DNA of 64,000 nt, from NCBI GenBank assembly GCA_023414355.1, contig JAEZOB010000049.1, positions 1 through 64,000 on the forward strand, written 5' to 3'. The DNA comes from Bacillota bacterium (GTDB lineage Bacteria; Bacillota; Clostridia; Lachnospirales; Lachnospiraceae). The notes below the pieces were generated by a model. That model was not told where the DNA came from. It made no database searches and saw only the letters and a program-made list of their open reading frames with translations. Shown one piece after another: positions 51,556-61,251 of this stretch; the first letter of the stretch is position 1; each line of letters starts with the position of its first letter. The position numbers and the translations under genes are program-made.

Positions 51556-52137
51556 TTATCTGCTTACCAAAATTCCATCGATAAGTCCATATTCACGAGC
51601 TTCTTCAGCGGTCATATAAAAATCTCTTTCCGTATCTACTTCAATAACATCCAGAGGCTTTCCGGTATTCTTTGCCAGGATTTCATTGAGTCTTTTTCTT
51701 GTCTTGATAATGTTATCTGCCACAATCTTAATATCGGTTGCCTGACCCTTTGCACCGCCGGAAGGCTGATGGATCATTACCTCTGCGTTCGGTAATGCAA
51801 ATCTCTTACCCTTTGCACCTCCGGACAGCAGGAACGCGCCCATACTGGCTGCCATACCGATACAGATGGTGGATACATCGCACTTGATATAATTCATGGT
51901 ATCATAGATAGCTAATCCTGCGGTTACAGAACCTCCGGGGCTGTTGATATAGAAATTGATATCTTTACCCGGATCCTCTGACTCTAAAAACAACAACTGT
52001 GCTACTACCAGGCTGGCAGTCACATCATTTACTTCTTCACCGAGGAAAATGATTCTTTCCTTTAATAATCTCGAATAGATGTCGTAGCTTCTTTCGCCAC
52101 GGCTTGTTTGTTCAATGACATAAGGTACTAAACTCAT
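51556..52137 (-). CDS. clpP: ATP-dependent Clp protease proteolytic subunit
   Basis: 193 aa, the usual ClpP length. Ser of MGASMGAFLL-type motif (GMAASMGAFLLSGGAKGKR), His in AEVMIHQPSGG and Asp in DTERDFYMTAEEA form the catalytic triad. It starts MSLVPYVIEQTSRGERSYDI, with little propeptide. Works with ClpX, the next gene, 52 bases on. RBS AAGGAGGATAAATGT. Confidence 0.98.
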   Translation of the reverse strand: MSLVPYVIEQTSRGERSYDIYSRLLKERIIFLGEEVNDVTASLVVAQLLFLESEDPGKDINFYINSPGGSVTAGLAIYDTMNYIKCDVSTICIGMAASMGAFLLSGGAKGKRFALPNAEVMIHQPSGGAKGQATDIKIVADNIIKTRKRLNEILAKNTGKPLDVIEVDTERDFYMTAEEAREYGLIDGILVSR

Positions 52138-52181
52138 ACATTTATCCTCCTTATCCAGTAATCAATTTGTCTATTGGTTAT

Positions 52182-53468
52182 TTATGCTTCTTTAGACTTC
52201 TCAACTACAAAGTCTACTGCCTTCTGAACTGCGATATCGGCCTTAATCTGCTCTTTTTCCTTCTCGCCGATTAATTCCTTCAGCTTATCTGCCTCCATTT
52301 GATACATGGATGCCATATCCTTCAGCTCTTTCTCCATATCCTCCTCGGATACTTCAATCTTCTCTGCTTTTGCTACAGCCTCTAATACCAGTCTGCTCTG
52401 GATGCGCTTCAGAGCCTGAGGTCTTAAGCTATCCATGAACTTCTTCGCATCCATACCTGTGAACTGGAAGTACTGCTCAATGGAGAGACCCTGATACTGC
52501 ATTCTCTGAGCAAACTCCTCAGCCATCTGATTCACCTGAGAATTAATCATGGGCTCAGGAATATCCATCGTAGCATTCTCAATAATCTTATCAACTACTT
52601 CATTTTCTTTCGCTGTCTTTAATTCTTTTTCCTTATTTTCCTTAATTGTAGCCGTGATATTAGCTTTGTATTCATCTAAGGTATCAAATTCGGATACATC
52701 CTGTGCAAAATCATCATCTAACTCAGGAAGCTCCTTCACTTTAATCTCCTTTACAGTTACCTTAAACAGAGCGGGCTTACCTGCCAACTCCTTCGCCTGA
52801 TATTCTTCAGGGAAGGTAACATTTACTTCTACTTCTTCACCGATTGCCTTGCCAATCAACTGCTCTTCAAAGGTATCGATGAAGGAATGGGAGCCGATGG
52901 TAAGGGAATAATTCTCACCCTTGCCGCCTTCAAATGCAACGCCGTCAACAAAACCTTCAAAATCGATGACCGTGATATCACTGTCCTGTACTGCTCTATC
53001 TTCAACTGTGATTGTTCTCGAATTCTGCTCGCGCTCTTTATCGATCTGAGCCATAACCTCATCTTCTGTTACGATTACTGTCTTCTTCTCTACCTGAATG
53101 CCCTTGTAGGTGCCTAAGGTTACTTCCGGTTTTAATGCCACTTCAGCTGTGAAGATAAAGCTCTTTCCCTTCTCTACCTGAACCACATCAATTTCAGGTC
53201 TGGATACGATTTCAAGACCGCTTTCACTTGCAGCCTTCTCATATGCTTCGGGAATCAATTCATTTGCCGCATCCTCATAAAAAATGCTGACGCCATACAT
53301 CTTCTCAATTAACGCACGAGGTGCCTTGCCCTTACGAAAACCCTGCACATTAATCTTATTCTTGCTCTTTACATAAGCTTTCTGTAAAGCCTCTTCAAAG
53401 TCCTCAGCGGAAGCCTCTATTGTAAGCTTTGCCATATTCTTTTCTAATTTTTCTACCTGTACACTCAT
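52182..53468 (-). CDS. tig: trigger factor
   Basis: 428 aa from the ATG at 53466-53468, the standard length; GGAGGA stands 10 bases before it, and the earlier in-frame ATGs have no site. The ribosome-binding GFRKGKAPR motif is present, then the FKBP-type prolyl isomerase domain (DITVIDFEGFVDGVAFEGG) and the C-terminal chaperone arm (IPEPMINSQVNQMAEEF). It folds nascent chains and isomerises proline bonds. First gene of tig-clpP-clpX. Confidence 0.97.
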   Translation of the reverse strand: MSVQVEKLEKNMAKLTIEASAEDFEEALQKAYVKSKNKINVQGFRKGKAPRALIEKMYGVSIFYEDAANELIPEAYEKAASESGLEIVSRPEIDVVQVEKGKSFIFTAEVALKPEVTLGTYKGIQVEKKTVIVTEDEVMAQIDKEREQNSRTITVEDRAVQDSDITVIDFEGFVDGVAFEGGKGENYSLTIGSHSFIDTFEEQLIGKAIGEEVEVNVTFPEEYQAKELAGKPALFKVTVKEIKVKELPELDDDFAQDVSEFDTLDEYKANITATIKENKEKELKTAKENEVVDKIIENATMDIPEPMINSQVNQMAEEFAQRMQYQGLSIEQYFQFTGMDAKKFMDSLRPQALKRIQSRLVLEAVAKAEKIEVSEEDMEKELKDMASMYQMEADKLKELIGEKEKEQIKADIAVQKAVDFVVEKSKEA

Positions 53469-53626
53469 TGTATCTAATTCCTCCATTATTCTTGGGAATC
53501 TTCCTTTTAAGTTAAAAGCAATCTCCCTAATTGTTTGTACGTTACTTTTTGCCATTTATGTTGATCTGTAGCTTATATGCAAAAGTACATAAATGTCTTA
53601 TTTTACAGACATTTTGACAATAGTAT

Positions 53627-53656
53627 ATTATAACATATGATTTCTGTAAATAGCAA
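53627..53656 (-). promoter_or_regulatory. promoter of tig-clpP-clpX
   Basis: On the minus strand TTGCTA (53651-53656), 18-base spacer, TATAAT (53627-53632). The leader to tig is about 150 nt and has an AATGTC/GACATT hairpin. No CIRCE or CtsR box was seen. Confidence 0.55.
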
Positions 53657-53707
53657 TTTTATTTTTCTTGCTTCTTTTTACTAAATAACCAATAATCTGC
53701 ACAGGAA

Positions 53708-55057
53708 TTATACATTCAGCACATGACCCTGAGCCTTCATGACATCGATTATACGATCAACCATTGTCTGACAGATCTCCTGTGTTGCTGCTTCTACCAT
53801 AACACGCACTACTGGTTCAGTACCGCTCTCTCTGACGAGAATACGGCCATCATCGCCAAGTTCATTCTCGACTGCAGCTACGGCCTCCATTACTTTACGA
53901 TCCTCCTTAACTGCCTTCTTGTTATGTACCTTAACATTCTTCATCAGCTGTGGAAAGATCGTGATTTCCTTTAGGAGTTCTGACAGAGGCGCCTTACTTT
54001 CCAGCATAACCTCCATGATCTTAAGGGAAGTCAGTACGCCGTCACCTGTGGTAGCGTGCTTGTTGAATATGATATGACCGGATTGTTCTCCTCCGATGGA
54101 GTGACCGTTGGCCATCATATTCTCATATACATATTTATCTCCAACTGCAGTCTTTTCATACAGAATTCCTTTATTATCCAACGCTTTATATAAGCCCAGG
54201 TTAGACATGATTGTGGTAACCACGGTATTATTCTTAAGATCGTTACGTCCTTTCATGTAAACCCCACAGAGATACATAATCAGATCGCCGTCTATGATAT
54301 TGCCCTTTTCATCCACTGCCAGGCATCGGTCCGCATCTCCATCATAAGCAAACCCTACATCAAGCTTATTCTCAACGACAAACTTCTGCAGATGCTCAAT
54401 ATGGGTGGAGCCGCAATGTCGGTTGATATTGGTACCATCAGGGTCACCATTAATTACAAAGGTCTTTGCTCCCAGTGCATCAAACACACCCTTCGCTACC
54501 GTAGTGGCTGCACCATTCGCAAGATCTAATCCTACCTTCTTATCTGAAAAGGATCTGGTTGCCAGAGAAATCAGATATCCGATATAGCGGTTTCTTCCGA
54601 TCGCATAATCTACTGTTCTGCCGATATTTTCACGTGTAGCAAAGGGAATCGTATCCTCCTCGCTGTCGATGTATTGTTCAATCAGCTCCTCCACCTCTGC
54701 TTCCAGCTTATAACCGCTGCCGTTGATTACCTTTATCCCGTTATCATAATATGGGTTATGACTCGCAGAAATCATGATACCGCAATCAAAATCTCCGCTT
54801 CTTACGACATAGGATATACTGGGTGTCGGGGTAACATGAAGAAGATATACATCTGCTCCGCTTGCTGTCAGCCCTGCTACCAGCGAATATTCAAACATAT
54901 AGCTGGATCTTCTGGTGTCCTTTCCTATTACAATATTTGCTTTATGCTCTTTTCCATAGTAATATCCCAAAAACCTTCCTACCTTGTAAGCATGCATCAC
55001 TGTCAGATTTACATTAGCCTCTCCGCGAAATCCATCTGTTCCGAAATATTTTCCCAT
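53708..55057 (-). CDS. glmM: phosphoglucosamine mutase
   Basis: 449 aa from the ATG at 55055-55057 (MGKYFGTDGFRGEANVN), the usual GlmM start; AAAGGATAG precedes it. Catalytic Ser in MISASHNPYYDNGIK, metal loop in DGDADRCLAVDE, sugar loop GGEQSGHI and phosphate loop RESGTEPVVRVMVE. Converts glucosamine 6-phosphate to glucosamine 1-phosphate for UDP-GlcNAc and peptidoglycan. Confidence 0.97.
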   Translation of the reverse strand: MGKYFGTDGFRGEANVNLTVMHAYKVGRFLGYYYGKEHKANIVIGKDTRRSSYMFEYSLVAGLTASGADVYLLHVTPTPSISYVVRSGDFDCGIMISASHNPYYDNGIKVINGSGYKLEAEVEELIEQYIDSEEDTIPFATRENIGRTVDYAIGRNRYIGYLISLATRSFSDKKVGLDLANGAATTVAKGVFDALGAKTFVINGDPDGTNINRHCGSTHIEHLQKFVVENKLDVGFAYDGDADRCLAVDEKGNIIDGDLIMYLCGVYMKGRNDLKNNTVVTTIMSNLGLYKALDNKGILYEKTAVGDKYVYENMMANGHSIGGEQSGHIIFNKHATTGDGVLTSLKIMEVMLESKAPLSELLKEITIFPQLMKNVKVHNKKAVKEDRKVMEAVAAVENELGDDGRILVRESGTEPVVRVMVEAATQEICQTMVDRIIDVMKAQGHVLNV

Positions 55058-55280
55058 AATATCTATCCTTTCTATATTATATATAAGTATATGCTCGTCT
55101 CGGTACAGCTCATGTCCAGCCGACATAACAATAATTATCCCTGAAAAACAGTACCTCGTAATATTTTAGCATAGTTGACGGAAATAGGAAATAATAAATT
55201 TAACTAATTAAATTGTCAGCTTCGCAGATAATTATAAGGTATGAATTCAAATTTGCCAGTCTCTCTAAGAATCACGAAAT

Positions 55281-55330
55281 AAAAAATCACTAACCGGGAT
55301 CCTGTTACTATCCCGGTCAGTGATTTTTTA
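55281..55330. terminator. bidirectional terminator downstream of SASP
   Basis: AAAAAATCACTAACCGGGA and TCCCGGTCAGTGATTTTTT pair nearly perfectly with an 11-base loop, with T runs on both strands. It lies 20 bases after the SASP stop codon. Confidence 0.9.
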
Positions 55331-55349
55331 TTAACTAGACTTTTCAATC

Positions 55350-55568
55350 CTATCTGCTACCAGACATCTGCTGTTCCTGCTGTCTGATCATACGCTTCAC
55401 CATTTCGCCGCCTACAGAACCATTCTGCTTGCTGGTTAAATCGCCGTTATAACCTTGTTTTAACGGAACACCGATTTCATTCGCGATCTCCATTTTGAAA
55501 CGATCCAGGGCTTCTCTTGCCTGAGGAACTTCTGCTCTGTTAGATCCACTATTATTGTTACTTGCCAT
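55350..55568 (-). CDS. small acid-soluble spore protein, alpha/beta type
   Basis: 72 aa. It has the two conserved blocks of the family: ALDRFKMEIANEIGVPL (with the GPR cleavage site ME-I region) and YNGDLTSKQNGSVGGEMVKRMI. These proteins coat and protect spore DNA and are degraded at germination. GGAGGTG, 8 bases before ATG. It indicates that the organism makes endospores. Expression is expected from sigma-G; I could not place a convincing promoter. Confidence 0.96.
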   Translation of the reverse strand: MASNNNSGSNRAEVPQAREALDRFKMEIANEIGVPLKQGYNGDLTSKQNGSVGGEMVKRMIRQQEQQMSGSR

Positions 55569-55849
55569 AATATTTCACCTCCATAATTAATTATCAAAGC
55601 AATCAAGTACAAAACCAACATATTGTAGGTTCAGCGGTTACTACATTAAGTACGTTACCGCAATTGATTCTGTTTTGTTTGCCTGTAATCATATTGTTAG
55701 CACCTAAGATAATTATTATGATGGTAATTATTGTTTATCGATCCACAATTAGATAATTCGACTTTTTCTCTTGATATTTTCATAAAAATTCAATCATTTT
55801 CACCCTTATTTCTCCACCTTTCTTAAATATCCATAAACTCCCTTAACAT

Positions 55850-55971
55850 TCACTAAAGTCTATTGACGCATAGACCCATGGTCCTATATAATGGATTTAC
55901 AATCACATAGGACCTATGACCTAGTACTAGCAGTTCTATAGATATATGGGCCATTAGACCTACTTTAGTGA
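55850..55971. promoter_or_regulatory. palindrome-rich promoter region of the transglutaminase-like gene
   Basis: TTGACG (55863-55868), 18 bases, TATAAT (55887-55892). GGTCCTAT (55881-55888) and ATAGGACC (55907-55914) flank the -10 and start site, CATAGG-A-CCTATG is a palindrome at 55906-55918, and 10-bp arms TCACTAAAGT/ACTTTAGTGA (55850-55859, 55962-55971) enclose all of it. These look like operator sites. The rest of 55569-56060 is AT-rich with no gene. Confidence 0.55.
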
Positions 55972-56060
55972 CTATAGTCCCAGCATCAAGAAGACCGTTT
56001 AGAAAGACAACCCCATCCAATATCAAATGAACAATGTACTTTTAAACGGAGGATAAAACT

Positions 56061-56879
56061 ATGATGAGTATAAAAGGTTCAATCGTAATAGCAACATGGC
56101 TGCTCTCACTCGGAACTGTTCAGGAAGATCTGGCGGCTACCAATAATTATGGAAGCAATTTAGAAAATGTATACAGCTATATCGGTTCAGAGCTTAAGAA
56201 CAGACCGACTGAAATCACTGTTGAGGTTGATAATTTTAAATCAACTGACATTCTGAGGTTTGTAGGAAGCAATGGTCTTCAGACCTATGAGTCGAATGAC
56301 AATATCAACTATGACTATGAAGCCTATAATATTACAGGCCTCAAATATACCTCAAAACAAATTACAAAGGATAACAAAACCGTATTTCAGGTTAAGCTTT
56401 ATCCTTCCTATAGAGAAACCAAAGAACAGACAGATTACGTTTATCAAAAGGTTAATGAGATCCTGAGTGCACACAGCGAGTTAAAGAATTATTCAGATGC
56501 ACAGAAGTATTCCTGGATCTATGATTATATCATTTCGAATGTATCCTATGATTATTCCTTCCAGAATAAATCTGCATATGCAGCATTAAAGAGCCAAAGC
56601 ACAATTTGCGGTGGATACTCATCATTATTCTATGTATTTGCATCCGAACTTGGTCTTCCTTGCCGTATTGCTTACGGAACAGCATCCGGCGTTTATCACG
56701 CATGGAACCTCGTGGAGCTAAATAACAAATGGTATTGTGTAGATGCAACCATGGGAGATGCTCCCGATGCAAGAGATGCCTATATTCTGACCTCTATGAG
56801 CAGTGTTTCATCTCATGATATAGAAACAGGTTTTCAATCAGGATTTGATTTAGCTTCTGCTAATTATTCCGGTAAATAA
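56061..56879 (+). CDS. transglutaminase-like domain protein
   Basis: 272 aa. A weak N-terminal hydrophobic stretch (residues 6-18) may be a signal. A linker of about 120 aa is followed by a transglutaminase-like core (PF01841) with C183 (TICGGYSS), H213 (YHAWN) and D228 (CVDATMGD), the complete Cys-His-Asp triad. Secreted family members often act as proteases or cell-wall-associated hydrolases; a substrate cannot be given. CGGAGGATAAAACT precedes the ATG. Monocistronic, behind an unusual palindromic promoter region. Confidence 0.88.
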   Translation: MMSIKGSIVIATWLLSLGTVQEDLAATNNYGSNLENVYSYIGSELKNRPTEITVEVDNFKSTDILRFVGSNGLQTYESNDNINYDYEAYNITGLKYTSKQITKDNKTVFQVKLYPSYRETKEQTDYVYQKVNEILSAHSELKNYSDAQKYSWIYDYIISNVSYDYSFQNKSAYAALKSQSTICGGYSSLFYVFASELGLPCRIAYGTASGVYHAWNLVELNNKWYCVDATMGDAPDARDAYILTSMSSVSSHDIETGFQSGFDLASANYSGK

Positions 56880-57040
56880 GACATATCCCGGTCTTTTTAC
56901 TATATGATATCTATCCCTTAAGAGACAGCAAGATAATACAACCTGATATCGCCTCCTCTCCCCCTAGAAAGGAAACGATATGAAATATGGTTGTATAATC
57001 AAGCTGTTTTTTGTTCTTTCATACCGATTAGGATAGATTC

Positions 57041-57060
57041 GGCCATAGGTCTATTAGTGC
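57041..57060. promoter_or_regulatory. second GGTCTA-type motif site downstream of the transglutaminase gene
   Basis: GGCCATAGGTCTATTAGTG repeats the words of the upstream region (GGGCCATTAGACCTACTTTAGTG near 55948-55970) in changed order. ATTAGTGCT recurs at about 57053 and 57075. The rest of 56880-57169 shows no gene; the ddl promoter lies at 57100-57128. Confidence 0.3.
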
Positions 57061-57099
57061 TTTTTCCATCCCGATTAGTGCTGATTGAGGGTTACACGC

Positions 57100-57128
57100 T
57101 TTACTTGCGCAAAGGTTTGCGTTATACT
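57100..57128 (+). promoter_or_regulatory. promoter of ddl-murF
   Basis: TTTACT (57100-57105), 17-base spacer, TATACT (57123-57128), about 40 bases before the ddl start. Confidence 0.5.
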
Positions 57129-57169
57129 GGTAAAGATGAATTTTAAAGGCAGGAAAGCGAGGAACCATA

Positions 57170-58204
57170 ATGAAAATAGTAGTATTGGCTGGAGGCACCA
57201 GTACAGAAAGAGACGTATCCTTATCAACGGGTACTATGATTTATCACGCATTAAAAAGCAATGGTCATCAGGTTGTGCTGCTTGATGTTTATCTGGGATA
57301 TGAAGGTGACATCGCAGATCCATTTGAAATAGATAAGGATTGGGCTGTCAATATCGGTACCATTAAGGAAAATAACCCTGATATTGCACAAATTAAAGCA
57401 TTACGTAAAGATCAATCTGACAGCTTCTTTGGACCGAGTGTCATTGATTTTTGCAGTAAAGCGGATATCGTATTCATCGCACTGCATGGAGAAAACGGAG
57501 AGGACGGCAAGATACAGGCTGCCTTTGATCTGATGGGCATACAATATACCGGTACCGATTATACCAGTAGCGCCTTGGCTATGGATAAAGCGATTTCAAA
57601 AGAATTATTTGCCTTTAATCATATTCCTACTCCGCAAGGTATCCGTGTGAGAAAGGGCGAGGCTTACAGCTGGAATACTTATCCCTGTGTTGTAAAGGTA
57701 TGCAACGGTGGTTCGAGTGTAGGTGTTTCCATCGCCAAGACCTTCGAGGAGATGGAGAATTCTCTCTCAGATGCGTTTATCTATGGTGAAGAAGTAATTA
57801 TCGAACAGTATATCAAAGGGCGCGAATTCTCCGTAGGTGTGATTGACGGAACAGCACTTCCGGTCATCGAGATTGCTCCTATCGTCGGTTTCTATGATTA
57901 TAAAAATAAATATCAGGCAGGCAGTGCGATCGAGACCTGTCCTGCACTGATTAGTGAAGAGATTACTCGTAAGATGCAGAAGATTGCCGAGGATGTATTT
58001 CGCGCGCTTCGTTTAAAAACTTATGCACGGATGGATTTCATGCTCAGCGAACAGAATGAGCTCTACTGTCTTGAGGCGAATACTCTGCCAGGTATGACTC
58101 CCACCTCTCTTTTACCGCAGGAAGCCAAAGCGATCGGAATAGAATTTCCTGCTCTTTGCGAGAAGATCATCGAGATATCCCTCGCTAAGTATCAGAAAAA
58201 GTAA
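57170..58204 (+). CDS. ddl: D-alanine--D-alanine ligase
   Basis: 344 aa, ATP-grasp fold. N-terminal VVLAGGTSTERDVSLSTG (the serine for D-Ala), HGENGEDG, the ATP-binding VVKVCNGGSSVGVS and EVIIEQYIKGREFSVGV, and EANTLPGMTPTSLLP at the end with metal-binding Glu and Asn. It makes D-Ala-D-Ala for the peptidoglycan stem; MurF, the next gene, attaches it to the UDP-MurNAc-tripeptide. RBS AAGCGAGG. Confidence 0.93.
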   Translation: MKIVVLAGGTSTERDVSLSTGTMIYHALKSNGHQVVLLDVYLGYEGDIADPFEIDKDWAVNIGTIKENNPDIAQIKALRKDQSDSFFGPSVIDFCSKADIVFIALHGENGEDGKIQAAFDLMGIQYTGTDYTSSALAMDKAISKELFAFNHIPTPQGIRVRKGEAYSWNTYPCVVKVCNGGSSVGVSIAKTFEEMENSLSDAFIYGEEVIIEQYIKGREFSVGVIDGTALPVIEIAPIVGFYDYKNKYQAGSAIETCPALISEEITRKMQKIAEDVFRALRLKTYARMDFMLSEQNELYCLEANTLPGMTPTSLLPQEAKAIGIEFPALCEKIIEISLAKYQKK

Positions 58205-58290
58205 TCGGGGGTCGTAGTGTGAAGAAAAAGCATCTTCACACGGTAAATTTGTGCTGCCGCCCAAATTCGCAGGTTGGCGGCAGAATGGAG
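58204..58290 (+). other. two hairpins between ddl and murF
   Basis: GTGTGAAG-AAAAAGCAT-CTTCACAC (about 58217-58241) and CTGCCGCC-CAAATTCGCAGGTT-GGCGGCAG (about 58254-58283) lie in the 92-base gap. Neither has a T run. They may affect translation of murF or stabilise the mRNA. Confidence 0.4.
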
Positions 58291-58296
58291 GCTACT

Positions 58297-59682
58297 ATGG
58301 AAATTATGACATTGGCAAATATAGCAAAGGCCTGCGGCGGTCGGCTTTTTCCTGATGATGCTTCGCAAAAGGAAGCTTCCGGATTGGTTATGGATTCCCG
58401 TTTGGTTCAAAGTGATAATATCTTCCTGGCTTCTGTCGGTGAACGGGTTGATGGTCACAATTTTATCGACGAGGTTTTTGAAAAAGGTGCTCTGGCGGTC
58501 ATCTGCGAAAAAGCACCCATTCATTCCGAGGGTCCCTATATATTGGTTGATGACAGCCTTCAGGCTCTGAAGGATATCGCTGCCTGGTACCGATCTCAGC
58601 TGAGCGTTAAAGTGGTCGGTATCACCGGAAGTGTTGGCAAGACTAGTACCAAGGAATTCATCAGCAGTGTACTAGCCAGAAAGTATAAGGTTTTGAAGAC
58701 CGAAGGTAATTACAACAACGAAATCGGTCTGCCTCTGACCATTCTGAAAATCACAGGGGAACACGAGGTAGCAGTACTTGAGATGGGAATCAATCATTTC
58801 GGAGAAATGCACCGGCTCAGCAAGATGGCACAACCGGATATCTGCGTTATCACAAATATTGGACAATGTCACCTTGAAAACCTTGGTTCGAGGCAGGGAA
58901 TTCTGAAAGCAAAATCAGAAATCTTCGATTTCATGAGAGAGGATGGAAGAGTTTGCATCAATGGAGATGATGATATGCTTGCAACTCTAAAGGAGATCAA
59001 AGGCAAAAAACCGGTCCGTTTCGGCCTTCATCAAGGAAATGATATTATCGCTACCGATATCGTGAACAAAGGTCTATTCGGAAGCAGCTGTAACATATAT
59101 ACCGGTGACCAGGCTTTTACGGTAGAGGTACCATTGCCGGGCAGTCACATGATATTGAATGCATTAGCTGCCACAGCAGTAGGAACTCTTCTAGATGTAG
59201 CCGGAGATCAAATCATCGAAGGAATCAAAGCCGTAAAACCGGTGGGCGGAAGGAGTAATATTATTCGTCACGAGAGCTATACGGTCATCGACGACTGTTA
59301 CAACGCCAACCCTTTATCCATGAAGGCAGCCCTCGACTTACTCAGCATGGCTGATACTCGTAAGGTTGCTTTGCTCGGTGATATGGGTGAACTGGGAGCA
59401 AACGAAGCTGAGCTTCATACGAATGTAGGCAAATATGCCGTATCCTCCGGAGTAGATCTTTTAGTCTGTGTTGGCAAGCTTTCCCAGCATATGTTCGAGG
59501 GTGCCACCGCTACTCGGGAGAAGAATACTGCTTCCTTGGCCGGACAACAAGAGATCCTCTACTTTGAGACCCGGGATGCCTTAATCAATTCCTTACCTGA
59601 TATTCTGATGCAAAATGATACCGTTCTGGTAAAAGCATCCCACTTTATGGGCTTTGAGCAAGTTGTCAGCGCTATTCATTAG
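58297..59682 (+). CDS. murF: UDP-N-acetylmuramoyl-tripeptide--D-alanyl-D-alanine ligase
   Basis: 461 aa from the ATG at 58297, which has GGAGG 5 bases before it; the earlier GTG and ATG have no site. Mur ligase domains: GITGSVGKTSTKEF (ATP-binding P-loop), TEGNYNNEIGLPLT, EMGINHFGEM, ITNIGQCHLENLGS, and DCYNANPLSMKAAL. It adds D-Ala-D-Ala to the UDP-MurNAc tripeptide in the cytoplasm. Operon with ddl, 92 bases between. Confidence 0.96.
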   Translation: MEIMTLANIAKACGGRLFPDDASQKEASGLVMDSRLVQSDNIFLASVGERVDGHNFIDEVFEKGALAVICEKAPIHSEGPYILVDDSLQALKDIAAWYRSQLSVKVVGITGSVGKTSTKEFISSVLARKYKVLKTEGNYNNEIGLPLTILKITGEHEVAVLEMGINHFGEMHRLSKMAQPDICVITNIGQCHLENLGSRQGILKAKSEIFDFMREDGRVCINGDDDMLATLKEIKGKKPVRFGLHQGNDIIATDIVNKGLFGSSCNIYTGDQAFTVEVPLPGSHMILNALAATAVGTLLDVAGDQIIEGIKAVKPVGGRSNIIRHESYTVIDDCYNANPLSMKAALDLLSMADTRKVALLGDMGELGANEAELHTNVGKYAVSSGVDLLVCVGKLSQHMFEGATATREKNTASLAGQQEILYFETRDALINSLPDILMQNDTVLVKASHFMGFEQVVSAIH

Positions 59683-59724
59683 CGTCGCCTATTCAATATT
59701 GATAATTTCACAAACATGAAAGAG

Positions 59725-59768
59725 TAAGGCTCCGGAAAGCCATTCATCAGACTATCCGGAGCCTTATT
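59725..59768 (+). terminator. intrinsic terminator after murF
   Basis: TAAGGCTCCGGA (59725-59736) and TCCGGAGCCTTA (59755-59766) form a 12-bp stem, followed by a short T-rich stretch. It lies 43 bases after the stop codon. Confidence 0.75.
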
Positions 59769-59910
59769 CCATGATTCCCTGTCATAACGTTCTATATCAT
59801 TTTTTTATCTGCCGGTTCCAAAAACCATCCCTCTTTTATCGTAATGTTTCATACTACCGGATTGCTTTTCCACATATATTATATTAAATGAAGCTGGATT
59901 GGACTTTGTT

Positions 59911-61227
59911 ATGGAATTTCTGAAAAATGTAAATAATCTACTGTGGGGTATTCCTCTACCCGTTCTACTTTTTGGCTCCCATCTGTATTACACTATCAAA
60001 TTAAAAGGAGTACAAAAGCATATCGGCAAGGCAATCCGGATCTCCTTTCGCCCGGATCACGAGGGTGAGGGTGATTTAAGTGGCTTCGCCGCGCTTACAG
60101 CCACTCTTGCAGCAACCATTGGTACCGGCAATATTGTCGGTATCTCCACAGCGATTGCTCTCGGAGGTCCTGGTGCTATACTCTGGTGCTGGCTTACCGG
60201 TATTCTCGGCATGGCAACCACCTATGCCGAATGCTTCCTCGGGATCAAGTATCGAAGAAAGACGGTAGACGGGACTTATATCGGCGGGCCAATGTATGCT
60301 CTGGAGGATGGTTTAAATCAAAAATGGCTCGCTGTGCTCTTCTGTGTATTTACCTTAATTGCTTCCTATGGAGTCGGCTGTTCCACTCAGGCTCGGGCAG
60401 TTACTCAGACAATGCATACCTTATGGGGTCTTCCTGAATATGCAGTCGGTATGGCTGTCGCTGTCTGCGTCGGTCTGGTTATTGTCGGAGGTATCAAATC
60501 CATCGGTCGTATCTGCAGCAGACTGGTTCCGGCCATGAGTATTTTTTATATCCTTGGCTGTATGATTCTGTTGATCCTGAATCTGCCCTACCTTCCTTCT
60601 GCAGTCAGCTTCATCCTCCGCTCCGCTTTTCATCCTGCCACTCTGCCCGCAGCAGTTGCAGGAGGGTTTATCGGAAGTACCATCAAATCAGCTGCACGGT
60701 ATGGAATCGCACGAGGGCTGTTCACCAATGAGGCCGGTCTGGGTACTGCTGCCATCGCTGCATCCGGAGCAAAAACAAGTAAGCCCGGAAGACAGGCTTT
60801 AATCTCTATGAGTGCAACCTTCTGGGACACAGTAGTGATTTGTGCAATAACCGGCCTGGTTATCGTTACGAATCTGATAAAACGACCCGAATCTGCCCGG
60901 GGATATTCCTTTGCTGAACTCACTACTGCTGCCTTTGATGCACTTCCCTATGGTAAGATGCTTCTGGGGCTCTCTCTCATTGCCTTTGCTATTGCCACCT
61001 TAATCGGCTGGTCCTATTTCGGTGAAAAAGCGGTAGAATATCTATTCGGAAAATCTGGAATAGGTACCTACCGCGTTTGTTATATCATTATGATTTTTAT
61101 TGGCTCCATCTTATCACTGGAGCTGGTTTGGGAGCTGACCGACCTGGTAAATGCCTTTATGGCTTTGCCCAACTTAGCCTGCCTTTACTTCCTAAGAAAA
61201 CAGGTGCTGCCCTATGAGGATGATTGA
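59911..61227 (+). CDS. alanine/glycine:cation symporter (AGCS family)
   Basis: 438 aa from the ATG at 59911 (MEFLKNVNNLLWGIPLPVLL), the usual start of this family; a TTG 12 bases before has no better site. About ten hydrophobic helices. Conserved segments TLAATIGTGNIVGISTAI and GGPMYALE, and GLFTNEAGLGTAAIA, typical of Na+-coupled alanine or glycine carriers. It may import D- or L-alanine, which fits next to ddl-murF (inference). The RBS is weak. Confidence 0.92.
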   Translation: MEFLKNVNNLLWGIPLPVLLFGSHLYYTIKLKGVQKHIGKAIRISFRPDHEGEGDLSGFAALTATLAATIGTGNIVGISTAIALGGPGAILWCWLTGILGMATTYAECFLGIKYRRKTVDGTYIGGPMYALEDGLNQKWLAVLFCVFTLIASYGVGCSTQARAVTQTMHTLWGLPEYAVGMAVAVCVGLVIVGGIKSIGRICSRLVPAMSIFYILGCMILLILNLPYLPSAVSFILRSAFHPATLPAAVAGGFIGSTIKSAARYGIARGLFTNEAGLGTAAIAASGAKTSKPGRQALISMSATFWDTVVICAITGLVIVTNLIKRPESARGYSFAELTTAAFDALPYGKMLLGLSLIAFAIATLIGWSYFGEKAVEYLFGKSGIGTYRVCYIIMIFIGSILSLELVWELTDLVNAFMALPNLACLYFLRKQVLPYEDD

Positions 61228-61251
61228 AGTCCGCTTCCCTTCCAAGCAAAG

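Noticed and set aside
53469..53555. An N-terminal extension of trigger factor.
   Set aside because: The ATG at 53466-53468 has GGAGG and gives the normal 428 aa; the earlier ATGs do not.
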